DNA of 64,000 bases from Aphrophora alni (GCA_963513935.1 OY740768.1:69490231-69554230), one strand, 5' to 3'; counted from the stretch's first letter, positions 1-13,774 are shown. The notes: generated by a model not told the origin, from the sequence alone. Numbers and translations: made by a program.

Positions 1-3000
1 TTTTTAGATTTAGAGAACTGATAGGCCTATATCAACCTACCTTTTCTCTCCATTTGTTTTCCTTATTGTTTAAAGGCGAAATAGCGTCAAGGTCAAAATA
101 GAACAAGAGTTGATTAAGAGGGATCGATAGTAAAGATGAAAGAGGTTATAGCGTATTTGAGAAAGTAAAAACAGGAAAGCAAATAGCCTATAACAAAGAA
201 AAATTGACGAGAGCCATTTCACTGAAACCGAACCGTCAATTATTCACATAAACATATAGAAATCCACTTCATTCAATACATCATTCGTGTCTGTAACTCT
301 GCCCAATAGGCCTCGTAACTACGTATGAGAGAAAACTTACATTCATTACTCCCATGTTCTGGAGAGTCTCATAATGTACAAATAGCTTATACAGATTTTT
401 CAGTCCGTCTCCTTTTCGAAATTTTATGATTTACCGTATGAGTTGGTGTTGGACTTTTACTTTAAGTTAAAGAATTTAATAAGGTTGTATTTTAAACTAC
501 TAAAAATATAGCCACACAATTCATCAGTTTTGAAATTCATTTTCAATTTCAAAAGGTTCTATATACAGAAATACATATAAAATGTTAACTGAATGTGTTA
601 ACATTTGAGTTGAGGCCACTGTCAAATTAAGGACAAATGACGATAGCAGGGACTTAAGGACGCATTTAAACACCTCCTCTTACTTTCCCAAGGTAGGTCC
701 TAAGTTCGGTATTTGACCTCCGGTTTTGACTGATCTTTACGTAAAAAAACAAAACCAAAATTAGACATGGCGTCCGTGTGTCGTCTGTATAAGTATGGGA
801 AATATAATGTATGGGAAGCTTTTGGAATTTTGAAAAATCGGTGGTCATTTTAAACAGTTTTTTGTAATCTGTATCTCATCTGTTATTCAACTAAACTACA
901 GTAGATAAATATTTGGAGGTTTCAACTCTACGATGACAAAAATAGAGAAAAGAGTGAAGGAGGTTGTATTACATTCACATCTATGAGATAAACCTAACCT
1001 AGACGACGTTAAGGCAGTAGTAAAATACAAAATTCATAAAACCAATGTAACAACTGTTCTAAACAAACTTAAACCCCTTGATCTAGCAATACAATTTAAC
1101 ATTTCCTGCAAGACCCAAATAACCACTTTTGGACATTACGTTTAGAGGATCTACTAGTTTTACATTGTGTGATAGGGCTGGGTAAGTACCATAAACGTAT
1201 GATCATTAGAAATTAGGGAATAAATTTTATTCACGGTTAAAATGTTTACTGGTTGTCATTATGTTATAAAGAATTGAATTATTTTTTTACAGGAGAAAAT
1301 ACAAAACTTAAAACATATTCTTAAGATTTTAAAAATACATTGTATTAAGAGAGCATTAATAATGAGCATTTGTTATAAAAAAACAATGTAGAAACTAATT
1401 GATTTCATATTCCCAAATCCTATACGACCATTCATCATTAACTCTGAGTCACCCCAAGGGTTTTACGCCAACCAATCACAGAGAGATAAGTGTCATCCCC
1501 GCCCTTCCTTTCATCATTACCCAGTTTATGAAAGTTTTACATTTAGTTGTGTCTAGAAAGTGTATTGTGAGTGACTTGTATGGTGGGTAAGAGCGATTGC
1601 TCGCTGTGAGTTCTAACGCTGCGGTAAATTAATAATTCTTGTAGGTATTAAGTTATAAAGATTTTTAATTATCAATTTAGCTGTGTTCAATATTAGAATT
1701 ATACAAAAAGTTTAGTCTACGAGTAGTTGAAAAGAAGTTAAATATTGTTAAGGTAACTCGGTTTTGTATATGTTATGTGAATCAGTCTTTCATCTTTTTA
1801 AACTCTTTTAATTAATTATTCATAATTAAGGGGAAGAGACGTGTCGATCATAAATACATAAGTACTTTATACCAACCTTTTCGTTTATAAAATTTGTGTA
1901 AATAACTTTATATTTATATTTAATTATTAACTTTTATCAAAATTGTTAAACATAATTTACACTAATATTTTTATTGTTTTAAGTTTTAAGAATCAAATAA
2001 AGAATAAGATAATAGATAATGAAAGTCTTTTGAAATTTATAAAAATATAACCTATATCTATATGTAGTGTTCTGTGCCATCTTTGCGTTTGCTTTTAACT
2101 TTAGAAATAATTGCTTAAATGAAGTATTTCAGTTGAAATTTATACACTATATACAGTGTTATAGTTAAAGTTTTTATCTTCCTAAATTGTTGTGATAAAA
2201 TGTAAATATTTGTCTACTGTCTAAGTCTAAATATAGAATACAATCGTTGTGTTTATATTACAGTTCTGGCTGGTTAGAGTGCGTATATAAACTGAACAAG
2301 TTTACTTTTGATAGTAATGTAAATAATATTTTTTTAAATACAGGAATTTCATAGGAATTTAAGAAATCCACATTTAAAGTGAACATAAATAGATGTCTTA
2401 TTGGTTAAATGGTTTAAAATTAATTGTAGGAATTTAAAACAAAATCAAAGTTGAACTAGATAACATAATAACTTGGCTACTATTAGAAAATTTCTAAAAC
2501 ACATTAATATATTGCGGTTTTTAATCGAGATTGTGCAAAGTATTCGGTAAGATTCTTACATGGTTGCCCCCCCCCCTATCTATCTATCTCTAACAATACT
2601 CGTTGTTAACGGTAAATAGACAAAAGATAGTTTGTAGAATTTTTATTGATAATTATTGGGACCACCTTTTGATAATAACGTAGTGACTGACGTATAATAG
2701 TTAAATATAAAATAATCTATCACTTTTTTGAATCTCACTAGTGATTTAGAAGAAATATTAACACTTATAAGACACTTTTAGAAATAGTAAGTTAAAAAAG
2801 TGCTATTTGGTGAGTGTCTAAAACATCTATCTGAGTTTGTCATAAGACTTATAATGTGTTTATGTAATCTGTACCAAAACCATGACTAAAAAAAAAAAGA
2901 AGAAAAAGATTCACTTTCCTATATTTTATAAACTATTGTACTGTCTGTTATCTGTAATAATAATAAAATTTTTTGTTAAAATTTATGGAAAAATTACTCC

Positions 3001-4870
3001 AGGAAAAACAGTTTATTTTATTACAATGAGTTATATTTATATTTTTAAGAACTCTGATGTCCCAGTAACTAATAGGCCCAAGTATACAGTAATAGACTCT
3101 TCTTGTTAATTTCTTAGGCATAGTTAGATACAGATCGGACAAATGTATGGAACTTGACTCAATTAAACAATTCATTACAAATTTTAATTAAAATGTGTTA
3201 ATTACAGTTAATATTATATTCATGTGTAAAAATATCAAGGAAACTTTTTTACTACTTTACAGATATTAATTATTTGCATAAAATTATAGTCTTTATTTTA
3301 ATTATTTCTGTGTAAATTGTAGGTTTTTTTAATTAGTAGAAACAATCAATTAATATATTCAAACTAAAGTTTGTGATTTCAAAGTAAGGGATTTAAACTA
3401 GGTTGCTAATTTACAGGGAAAAAAATATATGTAGGCCTAACTATAATTAGAAATTATATTCGACAATTTTTTCATAAATTTAATTTTAAAATTAATTACA
3501 TAAAGGTAAAATAATATACTGTAAAACTTTTCGCGATACGATGTTACTTATTTAAGTATACACATATTAATATAAGTTAAATAAGTCTCCTTCAAGATGT
3601 TAGTATAATAAATCAAACAAAGTTTCTGTAAAAAATAAACAATAAATACTTTAGAAGTTGCCAAAAAACTACACATTTCGATAAAATTATAATTAAAAAA
3701 ACTTAATATAGACCTGTACATAAAAAATTTCTATGACAACAATATTAAGTAACAATAATTATGCGTATTTAAATTTAAATTATTTCATCAGAAGGAAATT
3801 GAATTGATTAGTTGTTTTAAATATTCAGTTTAAAACGTACAGACCAAGTAGGGGATAGTGACTTTAAATCTGTTATTTACATTAACAACTTCTTTAAATA
3901 GGAACAGATATTTTGTGAGGGTTCCAGCTGAATTTATTGATCTGAAAACTACCACATGCCCCAAATATAGCTTATACTTTTAAAATCCATTTAGGCTGAA
4001 TTAATTATACCAACTTTTAAAAGTAAACAAAATAATTTTTTTAATTTATTTACATTAAAGTGCAATTAGTGAAACTAGTTTTAGTCCTAAGTACACAACC
4101 TTCCAATAATTCATAAAAAACCAGTTAATAATCAAATTAGAAATCAGTTTCTGAAATCATAAATGTTGTTTCATCAAAATATATCAGTAAATAAAAATGT
4201 TAAAACATCAGATGGCCAAGTATGTATAGACCAATTCGTTCTCAAACTAAATAGGTTTCACAGAGTTAAGACTATCTGAACTAAAAAGTAGACAAAATGA
4301 ACGGTAATAATCGTTCTAGGAGCGGGTCTAATAAACCTATGAAGTAAAAATAGTTAATTTTGTATTGGTTGATGATCAATACTAACATTAAGTGCGGACA
4401 AATCGTATCTACAAGGAACACACATGATTAATGTAGGCCTACATTTCCTAAACAAAACTATGAACGTCACTACGATGCAGAAAACCCTGTGGCGTAACTA
4501 TTATTTTATTTTTGTTCCTAACCCAGTATACGAAGTATAAAGTATCTTACGTAATCGACAAACATTTAGACCTCAGTTTTTTGGCTAATATTAATGATTC
4601 ATGGTCTCAGGAGACAGAACAAAATGTTTTTTCTACATGCCGTCCGTCCATTGTTGCTATCGTTGACCTCTGTACGCAGTCCAAGCTAGATAACGGTCAC
4701 AAACAATGAGATTTATTGTATGAAAAGATAAATAGAATTTGTTATACGAAACTTTAATGTGCTAATATGAAATTCAATACAATAGAGACAAATTTCAAAC
4801 TGGCTGCAATTTAAAAAAGTCTTTTTTTTTGTCATTCAAATTGTAGCACACAAAATCAGATAATAATTTG
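1..4870. other. AT-rich non-coding stretch
   Basis: I see no supported gene here. The region is very AT-rich with frequent stops in all frames. The short open frames near 666-848, 1399-1590, 2882-3175 and 4512-4709 have no recognisable motif and a composition expected from AT-rich DNA. A run of ten C residues at 2567-2576 is followed by a few TATC repeats. The palindrome AGGCCTA occurs near 20, 3434 and 4434. The part from about 4300 to 4700 is slightly richer in GC than the rest but shows no protein family I recognise. Confidence 0.6.
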
Positions 4871-4871
4871 C

Positions 4872-5058
4872 AGACTTCAATTCTGTATGTAACCTACCAA
4901 CCCGAGAACGCTACTATGAAAAAGAGCGAAGCTATAGTCATAGAAGAAAACGTGATATTCTTATTGATAAGAGATCCAACACGCCTGAATCATCGACACG
5001 ACCGTAGCGAGTGAAGACATAGCAGGGCCGAGATCCCGTCACGAGCGAAACTAGTGGA
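4872..5058 (+). pseudogene. Arg/Ser-rich coding-like relic
   Basis: After an AG at about 4871-4873 (tttgcag) one frame reads about 43 codons before a stop at about 5003. It is strongly charged and contains REREYY-like and RSYSHRRKRD-like stretches (RERYYEKERSYSHRRKRD at about 4905-4958). Past the stop, the next frame continues with a similar flavour (SEDIAGPRSRHERN, ending near 5058), as expected if a single-base change broke one longer reading frame. The composition is far from the local AT-rich background. It resembles RS-type or other low-complexity arginine-rich proteins, but I cannot name a gene. It could be a retrocopy fragment, an exon of a decayed gene, or chance. The polypyrimidine tract before the AG is weak. 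Confidence 0.35.
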
Positions 5059-6879
5059 CACTTTTTAATATACAAGTATACATATCTACGAAGTCTTAGA
5101 TAAAGTACAAAAGAGTTGTTCTTACGATATAAATTGGTTTTGGTAAAAGGTGGAAGCTTCTTTTGAAACTCAAAGGTTAAAAATGTTTCTGGACCTAAAT
5201 GAATTTCTGTAGTGTGTAGTAGTCAATAATCTGCTATCTCATACTTTGCAAAAATATAGGATTTAAGAACAAAACTTAATGGACTCCATCTCCTTAATAT
5301 ACCGGGTTTGCAGTTATCTGAAAACAAAAAAAAAATCGTCATTAGGCTACATTGTTATGAAGGACTTAATTTTCCAAAATTGATTCTACCGAATTTGTTC
5401 TAATTTTACCTTACGAAATGATATTTGATATGAGGGATTATAGTGTGCTCATATATAACCCTACTGAAAATCAGAAAAGTTGAATTGAAAATAAAAATGG
5501 CAGCCATTTAAAATTTTGTGTATTATTCATAAGCCAACATAAGCCATATGACAATCTAATAAACAGACAAATAAAAATAGGTTATTTTTACTTAAGCTAA
5601 ATCAATACGAATAGTTTATATCACTAATACATGAATTTCCTATAAAACTATATAAAATTGATTTTAAATCAAATCATATATAAAACAATATAAATGTTAT
5701 GTGTATTTTTTAAAATAGGTTAATAAATATAACTTGTTTATGTATTTTACATTCGAGGCCCTGTATAAATAAACTAATTTGTAAAATTCCTAAATCAGCT
5801 TTCTAAAATACGTACAAATTAGGAGCTTCATTTGCAAAAGAAGACAATACTATATGTAAATAGTTATATAACATTCAATTTCCGATCAGTTTTAAATTTG
5901 GCATTCAATGACCGTAAAACGTGTTTTTAAATGTAAAACAAAATGAAAGAGTGGGTAGTAGAAAACGAAAATGTTAGAAATATAAACTGAAAATTAGAAA
6001 AAATTTAAAATGAAACATCAGCAATGATATCTCAATTATTGGAATTTCAATTGTTTAACTTTAGTCGAATTTGGCAAATTTTATATTTATTATTAATTTT
6101 TAAAAAATGTCGAATATCCGTCTTTGAAACGGATATTCCTTAATTTGTTTCTTATTTAGGACCTCTCCAAGTATACAAAAGCTCATCTTATGGAGCTTGG
6201 AATAAATTAAATTTTAGTTTTTTTTTTATGCAAAGGTTGAAATCAGCAAACGATTGAATACAAAACAAACAACAACGAAAATCGTGTCTTGTTATAATGC
6301 CGAGAATGTTCTTATACAAAACTAAACACAAGACAGTAACTTGTGCTTTCTATCTGTCATCATAAGAATTATATTATCTAATCTCTTAATCTACAAAGAA
6401 TTGGAATTATAATACAATATCAATTATATTTTGATGTATATACTGAAAAATGAATGCTTCTATAGAAAGGTAAAAAGATGTTCTGAACTTAAAAGAATAG
6501 TTGCAGTATACAGTAGTTAATAACTTGCCATTCCAATACTTCCTACATAGGTTATAACACATTATCAATAAGTTTTTTATGATCGACTGCATGCCTTAAC
6601 ATCTTGTTCATTTGTACTAGTGAATTATAATTTGTGATATTTTAATATTAAAAGAATTGTCATTGTAATATAATATTAATAAGAAAATATTGAATTTAAC
6701 ATCTGTTATAAGTTACAAAAAGTTATATCTTACACTTGAAAGAATCAATTTAAAAGCTTATATTTGGTAAGAGATATTATAAAATTAATTTCTGATTGTT
6801 AAAAGATCGAAGGTAAAGCAATCTATTTGTACTTATTAGTATTATTTTGACATATCAAAATAATTTATAAGTAAGAATT

Positions 6880-7038
6880 TCTATTAAAATTAAAAAGGGA
6901 AAGATTTATATCCTACGTGTCCTAGGCCTGAAGGAACTGTTGAGGTGGGCAGTGGTTATCGTCCTGCCATCACAATATTTCCTGCAGGACCAGTCACAAT
7001 ACACAACATTTTCTACTGATACTTATGTGGATCTATAG
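6880..7038 (+). pseudogene. Best-preserved exon-like block of the array
   Basis: One frame is open from before 6893 to a TAG at 7036-7038. From the CTG at 6928 it reads LKELLRWAVVIVLPSQYFL and then a polar tail ending in VDL. The same frame in other copies gives near-identical peptide at 12203 (LKELLRWAVVIILPSQYFL), 16143 (LKELLSWAVVNILPSQYFL, then TAG) and 18027 (LKELLRLAVVNILPSQYFL, then TAG). Several differences are silent third-position changes (AGG/AGA, GTT/GTC, CCA/CCT, TCA/TCG, CTG/CTA/TTA), which hints at a coding past. At 12961-12975 the copy is preceded by a good acceptor-like sequence (TTTTTCACTCACAG). I do not recognise the protein. The same bases can also form a GGCAG/CTGCC stem (6948-6952 with 6964-6968), so a structural RNA explanation is possible. 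Confidence 0.4.
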
Positions 7039-7302
7039 TGGAATTTTAATTTTCTTTAAAATACAATTCCTATCTTAGAAGTAGACACATGGTAAGAAAC
7101 TTCACTTCAGATTTTTGACGTTTATTATGTTATAAAAAATTCCCGAGATTAGGAATAATTGAATTCTAATTTATTGAAATTTAGCATTTTCATTCGTAGA
7201 ATTCACCATCGGCTGTTGATATGAAACCACAAAAACCAGGAGAAACATCAATGATTTTCAGATGAAAATATACAATAATTTTTATCGAAGCGTTGTTCGC
7301 AT

Positions 7303-7430
7303 AAGGTAGACTCATTTCGGTTGGAATTTAAATAAAAATTTCACCGAAATTGAGTACACCGTATGTTGACAACTGCAATTCTACTAATAGGACAGTTTGG
7401 AGCTCAATGTTTTGCATATTCAATGAAGAA
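7303..7430 (+). pseudogene. Signal-peptide-like block of the array, copy 1
   Basis: The frame through the ATG at 7363 reads MLTTAILLIGQFGAQ and continues for several more residues before a stop. Matching ATGs occur at 10203 (MLTTAMLLMSTISFSQ), 12664 (MLTTAILLIGQF, then stop) and 15800 (MLTTALLLTATISF, followed by TTCAGGTAAAA, a plausible splice donor). The short hydrophobic run after Met resembles a signal peptide or membrane segment. Upstream, all four copies share a WLE/RLE...FHRN reading in the same frame, with a TAA in two of them. The block sits about 340 bp before the LKELL block. A simple splice between the two does not keep both frames in phase in the copies I checked, so a two-exon gene is only a hypothesis. 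Confidence 0.3.
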
Positions 7431-8334
7431 TTGTTAGGTAAAGTTAAAAATCTTTCTTGATTATAATTGACTTCATTGAATTCACCAGGGCGTACGTAGT
7501 TAACCATCACTTATATCTTAAATCTTTCCGTGTTATTTTGTTCAATTAGTTTAAATAGAATTTAAATCTAAACAATTCATTTGTTGATAATCAATTTTTA
7601 TATTATGATCACAAAAACTACATATACTTATGGTTTATGTATTATCATGTATTAATACATATATTAAAATTAATTTAAAGGTTAAAGTTCCCATTCACAG
7701 GCTAAGTCGTTTTAAAGGAATGTTATTTACATTGGTATTACATTACATTGCTATTTTAATTATTCCTATAGAACCACTCATACAGTATATTTTATAATAC
7801 AGCATATTATATCCACTTGGACCTGTACCTGAATTTTGTGTCTAATTTGGTTTTAAAAATATTGTTAACTTGGTATATTAGAAGTAGGTACATGGTAAGC
7901 AATATCTTTCATAACTCTTACCTTTCTGAATACAATTTTGTTTTTAAATACGTCCTGTCCCTATATATAAATATTTACTACTTAGGGTGTGAAGTATGTT
8001 ATGTCATTATCCTAAAAGTAGTTCTTTGTCACCTCTAAACACTTTTATTTTTTAAATAAATGATGTGCCATCGGTGTTTTAACTATTGGAACACCGTAGT
8101 AGTTAATGTGTTATTAAAAATGTACTTTAGTAGGAACTATATGTAGCCTATCGAGTTTACATCGATTGGAAATGAGAATATTTTCAAAACAAACTAATCA
8201 AGTTAAAAAAGTTATCTTGAAAATAGGACAATGATGACAGTGAGAGGATAAACTAATAATATTAATTAAATATAAGTTATCTGTAGCTAATTAAATTTTT
8301 ATTAAATGTAAAATTTATTACTGATGGATTAATG

Positions 8335-8466
8335 AGTTTTACTTGTGGAAACTTCAATATCAAATTAATGAAAAACACATTTTACCACAATATACACTTT
8401 ATTTGTACAATACAAATGTAAGACGACGTTTCAATGACTTAGTTGTACAGTACTAATCGTTGAAAC
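8335..8466 (-). repeat. PLE-tail-like repeat, copy 1
   Basis: This shares ACTTGTGGAAACTTCAAT and ACACTTTATTT with 13790-13930, and more loosely with 31390-31515. Read on the minus strand it contains GTCATTGAAACGTCGTCTT, the same end motif as at 23430 on the plus strand. It occupies matching places in array units A and B, so it was present before that duplication. Confidence 0.55.
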
Positions 8467-10546
8467 ATAATCTTATATTTAAATTGTATCTATCTAATAT
8501 AAAACAAGATTGTAAGACATATTTTATTTTACCTACAATAAAAGCAGGGAAACTGAGTTTCACCACAGTTATAAAATGTGAAAATACTGACCAATATTGG
8601 GTTATTTCTTGTTTAAAATAATTAACTGCAATGCAAGACCTGTCAGGTTGTTTGATTTTAATAGGACTACAATCTACAATTGAGAGGTCACTAACTTAGC
8701 AGAACTTGTATGTATATTTTTTAAATCGGTTGAACAGTTACCTAGGAAATTTTACATACAATGATACAGACCAACAAAAATTACAAACTTTTTTGAAAAT
8801 GAGGTTTGAAGTTAAATTTAATTAAACCTGACACCAACAACTTATAGGAAAGTAAGGCGTGTTATCTAAATAATGGTGAGATGAAAATCAAAATTGTGAG
8901 ATGAAAATCAAAGTTCAATATATTTTAACAACGCGTCTATGCTGGAGTAAAAATTAAAGCTTAAAGGACTCGATTCCACCATTTGTTGAAAACTAAAATT
9001 CTTCCAGCAGGATAGTGCACGACTAAAGTCAAACTAACAATAGACAATCGTTCCAAAATAGTTTGATTGTCATTGACGTACGGGATTCACCTGGATGTAA
9101 TTATCTATAAACTACACGAAATACTTTACACCTTTAATTCTTCCTGTAAATTTAGTATTTTTCAGTTTAAAGGTAGTTTAATTAATATATTTAATGTCTG
9201 TTTATGATTATAGTTATTAATTTATTGTTTGTTATTTCTGTACTATTACGTACCAGTACATATATTTAAGTGACTTTAAGGATCGATTTCCTCTCATGGC
9301 CAAGTTTCTAGTCCTCTAGAATTTGTTGTGATAAGGCAGTAGTCACCTTCCTGCTTTCATAATAATTTCTTCAGGAACAGTGATACTACACAACATTCAA
9401 CGGCAAAATATAAGTCCAATCCACAAACCATATTGTCTACGCGTAGGCTATAAAGTTATGCTATGCTAGATATTTTCTGAAAAAACGTTATTAAAAATAT
9501 GTATGATTAAAAATAGTTTTGTTTTAGCCATTAATATTTTTATGATTATAACAATTAATTTGTATATGCTGGTAATTAAATCTACACATAATTACGATTT
9601 ATGAATTATTATGAACCAATAAATATATTGAAGTGAATTCAAGATCAAAATCTGCAAGGACCAAGACGTGTTGCTAGGCCCATAGAATTTGTTGTGATAT
9701 GTAGTAGTAAACTTTCTGCTATCACAATATATTTTGCTGGTACAATGCCTTTACATAATATTCAACGCCAAAATATAGATCTAATCAACATTGTATTATC
9801 GTAAGCTATAGTTCATAATCCAGGTTCTACTTTGTGTAACATATTAAAGGTATATTTGCTTAAGATCGTATTATTACGTATTATTAAATATATTGAAGTA
9901 AATTCAAGGATCAAAGTTCTAAGACCTTTACTTGTCTATTATAGAATTTAATATTAAGTGTTCAACATCCTGCCATAGCAATAAATTCCGCAGTAACAGT
10001 GACACAACATGATTAGCCATACTGAAATATAAAAATTGATTTTCTTCTTTTTTTAGTTAATAAGAAAAAATGTTTTCAGAAAATTTACAGGGTGAATCTC
10101 GGCATTCAACCAGTTTTACAGAAGAGTATAAGTTGTTAGCATGTGGTAACCTCTTCTTGGTTGGAACCTAAATCAAAGTTTCACCGGAATCGAGTTTATC
10201 AAATGCTGACAACTGCAATGTTACTAATGTCAACCATTAGTTTCAGTCAAAAACAACAATTGTTTTAGAAACTTTTTCCGGGTGGAATTGATACACCGAT
10301 ATTTAGCCCTGGACTGCACCTAATTATTATGTATCAACTCTTCTTGTACTATAATGTTATGTAGTTTAAAGGTTTAGTTCTAAGCAATACATTAACTTGT
10401 TTGTTGTAACCAGTATCGACATTTTTCAGAAATCGTTGTGCTATTTTAAGATCACAACACCTTCAATTATTCATGAACGTTATTTAAAGGCATTTGAGAC
10501 AATTTACTGAATTTGTTGCTGTTGATTTAATTTATTATTATTTACA

Positions 10547-10548
<2 letters not shown>

Positions 10549-10579
<31 letters not shown>
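10549..10579 (+). repeat. Poly(A) run of about 31 bp
   Basis: An uninterrupted A run lies at the junction after array unit A. It may be the 3' tail of a retroposed sequence, but the sequence to its left is array repeat and I see no clear target-site duplication. Confidence 0.7.
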
Positions 10580-10581
<2 letters not shown>

Positions 10582-13162
10582 AAAACATACTTTACATTAT
10601 TCTTCTATTTTTTGCGCTTTATAGAAATCATACTGCTATAATATTAATAAGTGGAAAGTTTAATTTAAAATTTATTTGGGTCTGTAAACCACCAACAAAT
10701 ATCAAATTTTGACCTTTCAGTACATTTATGAAATATTGATTTCTTTAAAAATCATATGTTAACAATAATTTTGAAATGAACGACTGTGAATGCTTTCTGT
10801 GCACATATTATTATTATTACTATTATTTAAGAAACTTCCATAAAATATTTAAAAAAATTCTTTATAATTTTGATTTACATTTAGACGTTACCTCATTTTG
10901 GTAGATTGATCACGTTTGTCGCCCGTATTTTAGTTATTTTAAATTTGTCCTTGTTTAAGTTTTGTATAGTGTAGTTTTAATTTATTGACTGTGACAATTG
11001 ATAATGACTGATAATAGTCGAGACGCGTAGTGTGAAAAAGAAACAAACGTGTAAAATTAAGGATTGACTGACAGCATCACCTGAAGGTAATTAATAATTA
11101 GTAAACAATCCAGTAAGGCTACAATCGTTAAAAAAAATATCAGTAATAATATCTAAATTAAAATTAATTTTTTGAACTTTAGTTAAATTTAGATTTAGAA
11201 TTTCTTATATTCATTAAATATAATAATTATTAAAAAAAAGAGTCAAAATATTGACTCATTGAAACGGATATTCGTTAGTTTTTGCTTATTTAGGAAGTCT
11301 AACATCATACTAAAGTTCATTTGATGGAGCTTGGAGATCTTTCTTCTAGCAATTTACATTTTAGTTTTGTATACCAAAATCGAAATCAGCAAACGATCGG
11401 ATACAAAACAAACAGCATCAAAAATCGTCTCTTATATGTTCTTATACAATAATAACTAAACACAAGGCAGTAAGTCTTGTGCTTCAACTATATGTCATCA
11501 TAAGACTTATATTATCTTATAATCTACAGATAATAATTATTATAATACAATATCAATTTTATTTTTATGTTTATACTGAAAAAATAATGCTTCTATAGAA
11601 AAGTCAAAAAATGTTCTGGACCTTAAGGAAATGATGTGGTTTACAGTATTAATAACCTGCCATTATATGTACGTTTTTTATGATCGACTAGTGCATGCTC
11701 ATTTTACTAGTGAATTATAATTTGTGTTTTTTTAATATTGAAATAATTTTTATTGTAATACAATATTAATAAGTTTTTGTATATATTGATATACAGTATA
11801 TATATTTTGCTATAGCAGGATCAAAAAAGTGGTATGGACTTAAAAGGATTTTTGTGGTGTGCAGTAGTCAATTACCTGCCACCGCAATGCTTCCTGCACA
11901 GGGCATAACACATTATCCATTAACATTATTTCAGTAATTAATATATACAACCAAATTTATTCGCAAACTACAACCAAAATAATGAATGTAATATCTGTAA
12001 TAAGTTACAAAAAGAACACTATCTTATACTTGAAAAAATCAATATAAAAGCATAGATTTGGTATGAGATAGTTATAAAATAAAATTCTGAGTGTTAAAAG
12101 ATCGAAGATAACGCTATTTTTTGCCATGATTACTATTATTTTGATAGATCAAGAAAGTAATATTTTCTGTTAAGAAAGAAAAAATCTGTGCGTGTCTTAG
12201 ACCTGAAGGAACTGTTGAGATGGGCAGTGGTCATCATTCTGCCATCACAATATTTCCTGCAGGACGTTACCAGCATTTTTCTCTGAAACTTATTTGGTTC
12301 TATAGTGAAATTTTCAGTTTCATTTTTTTATAAATATATTCTTATTTTAGAAGTATGTACATGCTTAGAAACCTCATTCAAGATTTTTGTCGTTTCTTAT
12401 ACTATTAGCAATTCCTGAAATTTATTTAAGATGTATAGAAATTTACCATTATCATTAGTAGATCTAGTCAACGGCTATTAACGGAGAGTATTAAATTAAT
12501 TATTAATTATACAAATCTGACTTGTTAATATGAAAGTATAAGACTTCAATGATTTTCCAGATGAAAAATATACATCCACCCATTTTAAGGAAGTTGTTAG
12601 CATAAGGTAGCCTTATTTCGGTTGGAATCTAAATAAATATTTCACCGGAATGGAGTATACCATATGCTGACTACTGCAATTCTACTAATAGGACAGTTTT
12701 GAGGCTCAATGATTAAGTCAAGTCAACAATGAATTGTCACAGAAAGTATTGAATTGATCCGGGCATAGGTAACCAAAAACTACACGCATATATTATATCT
12801 TAAATCTTCTTGTATTTTTTTGTTTATTGATTTAATTACAGTTTAAACTTAGACAATATTTTTTAAAATTGTTAATATTTATATAATGATCACTAAATCT
12901 ACATATAATTAAGGTCTAAGTACTATGATGGATCAATAATTATATTGAATTAAATTCAAGGATTAAATTTTTCACTCACAGGCCAAGTTGGGTTGTCAAC
13001 ATCCTGCCATCCTGATATTTCCTATAGGACCAGCTACATTGTACAACAGGTTATACTGAAGCAGATTATATCCACTTGGGTCTGTAACTAAATTTTGTTT
13101 GTGATTTTCTTTTAAATATGTTGTAAATTTATAAATAAACATTGAGCATGACTTATGGTATA

Positions 13163-13364
13163 CTTGATAGAATAAAACTTGAACACAAATTCTCACAAAT
13201 AGAATGATTATGTTATACTGTACATACGGGGTTTGTCACAGTACTAGGTTAGTTATTGTAGCACGAGTATCACTGAAGATGCCAACTTACTTGTTGAAAC
13301 GCGTTTGAATTATTAATCGTACAATTTGTGAGAATGTTTGTTCAAGTTTTATTCTATAAAATAT
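13163..13364 (+). mobile_element. 200-bp insertion with terminal inverted repeats
   Basis: The left end begins ATAGAATAAAACTTGAACA (13163) and the right end is its reverse complement, ending at 13364. Inverted arms extend about 35 bp with a few mismatches (TTCTCACAAAT shared). The interior has the PLE-like motif CTGAAGATG...GTTGAAACGCG at 13273-13303. The paralogous site near 7845-7885 lacks the insert, and the sequence aaatatTGtaaact is found on both sides here, compatible with a target duplication. The same terminal sequence precedes the reverse transcriptase relic at 43241 and occurs inverted at about 23035-23080, so I infer a short non-autonomous derivative of that Penelope-like family. 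Confidence 0.6.
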
Positions 13365-13774
13365 TGTAAACTTGTTAGATATAAGTAGATACATGATAAG
13401 AAACTTTTGTTACAAATCTTATCTTCATGAATAAATATCATTTTGAAATACGTCTATTCCCTATGTATATAAGTATTTACTATTTAATGTGTGAAATGTT
13501 AAATCATTATCTTAAAGGTACTATTATAATTACCAAATTAAAAACTTTTTTATATAGATGATTGGCCACGGTAACACAAGCTGCTGTAGTCAACGTGTTA
13601 CATATAGAAATTATTCTCATCAAGCGTAGCCTATAGTGAGATTATTTAAAAAACAAACATAGCAAGTTATCGTGCACATTTTGAAGATAATGATTGAGAA
13701 GAAAACCCAACAATACCAATCAGGTATAAGTTGTCAGAAGCTAAATAAATTGAATTCAAATTTACCGTTAATGG

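Larger units (their letters stand above)
5990..10490 (+). repeat. Array unit A (about 4.5 kb)
   Basis: This segment aligns by eye along its length with 11130-16090. Matching landmarks are GAAACGGATATTC at about 6128 and 11261, AAATCAGCAAACGAT at about 6241 and 11382, the GGAACTGTTGAG block at 6934 and 12209, TTCACCGAAAT/TTCACCGGAAT at 7339 and 12640, the ACTTGTGGAAACTTCAAT block at 8341 and 13797, and GAATTTGTTGTGATAAG at about 9318 and 15200. The unit ends just before a run of about 31 A residues at 10549-10579. Confidence 0.75.
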
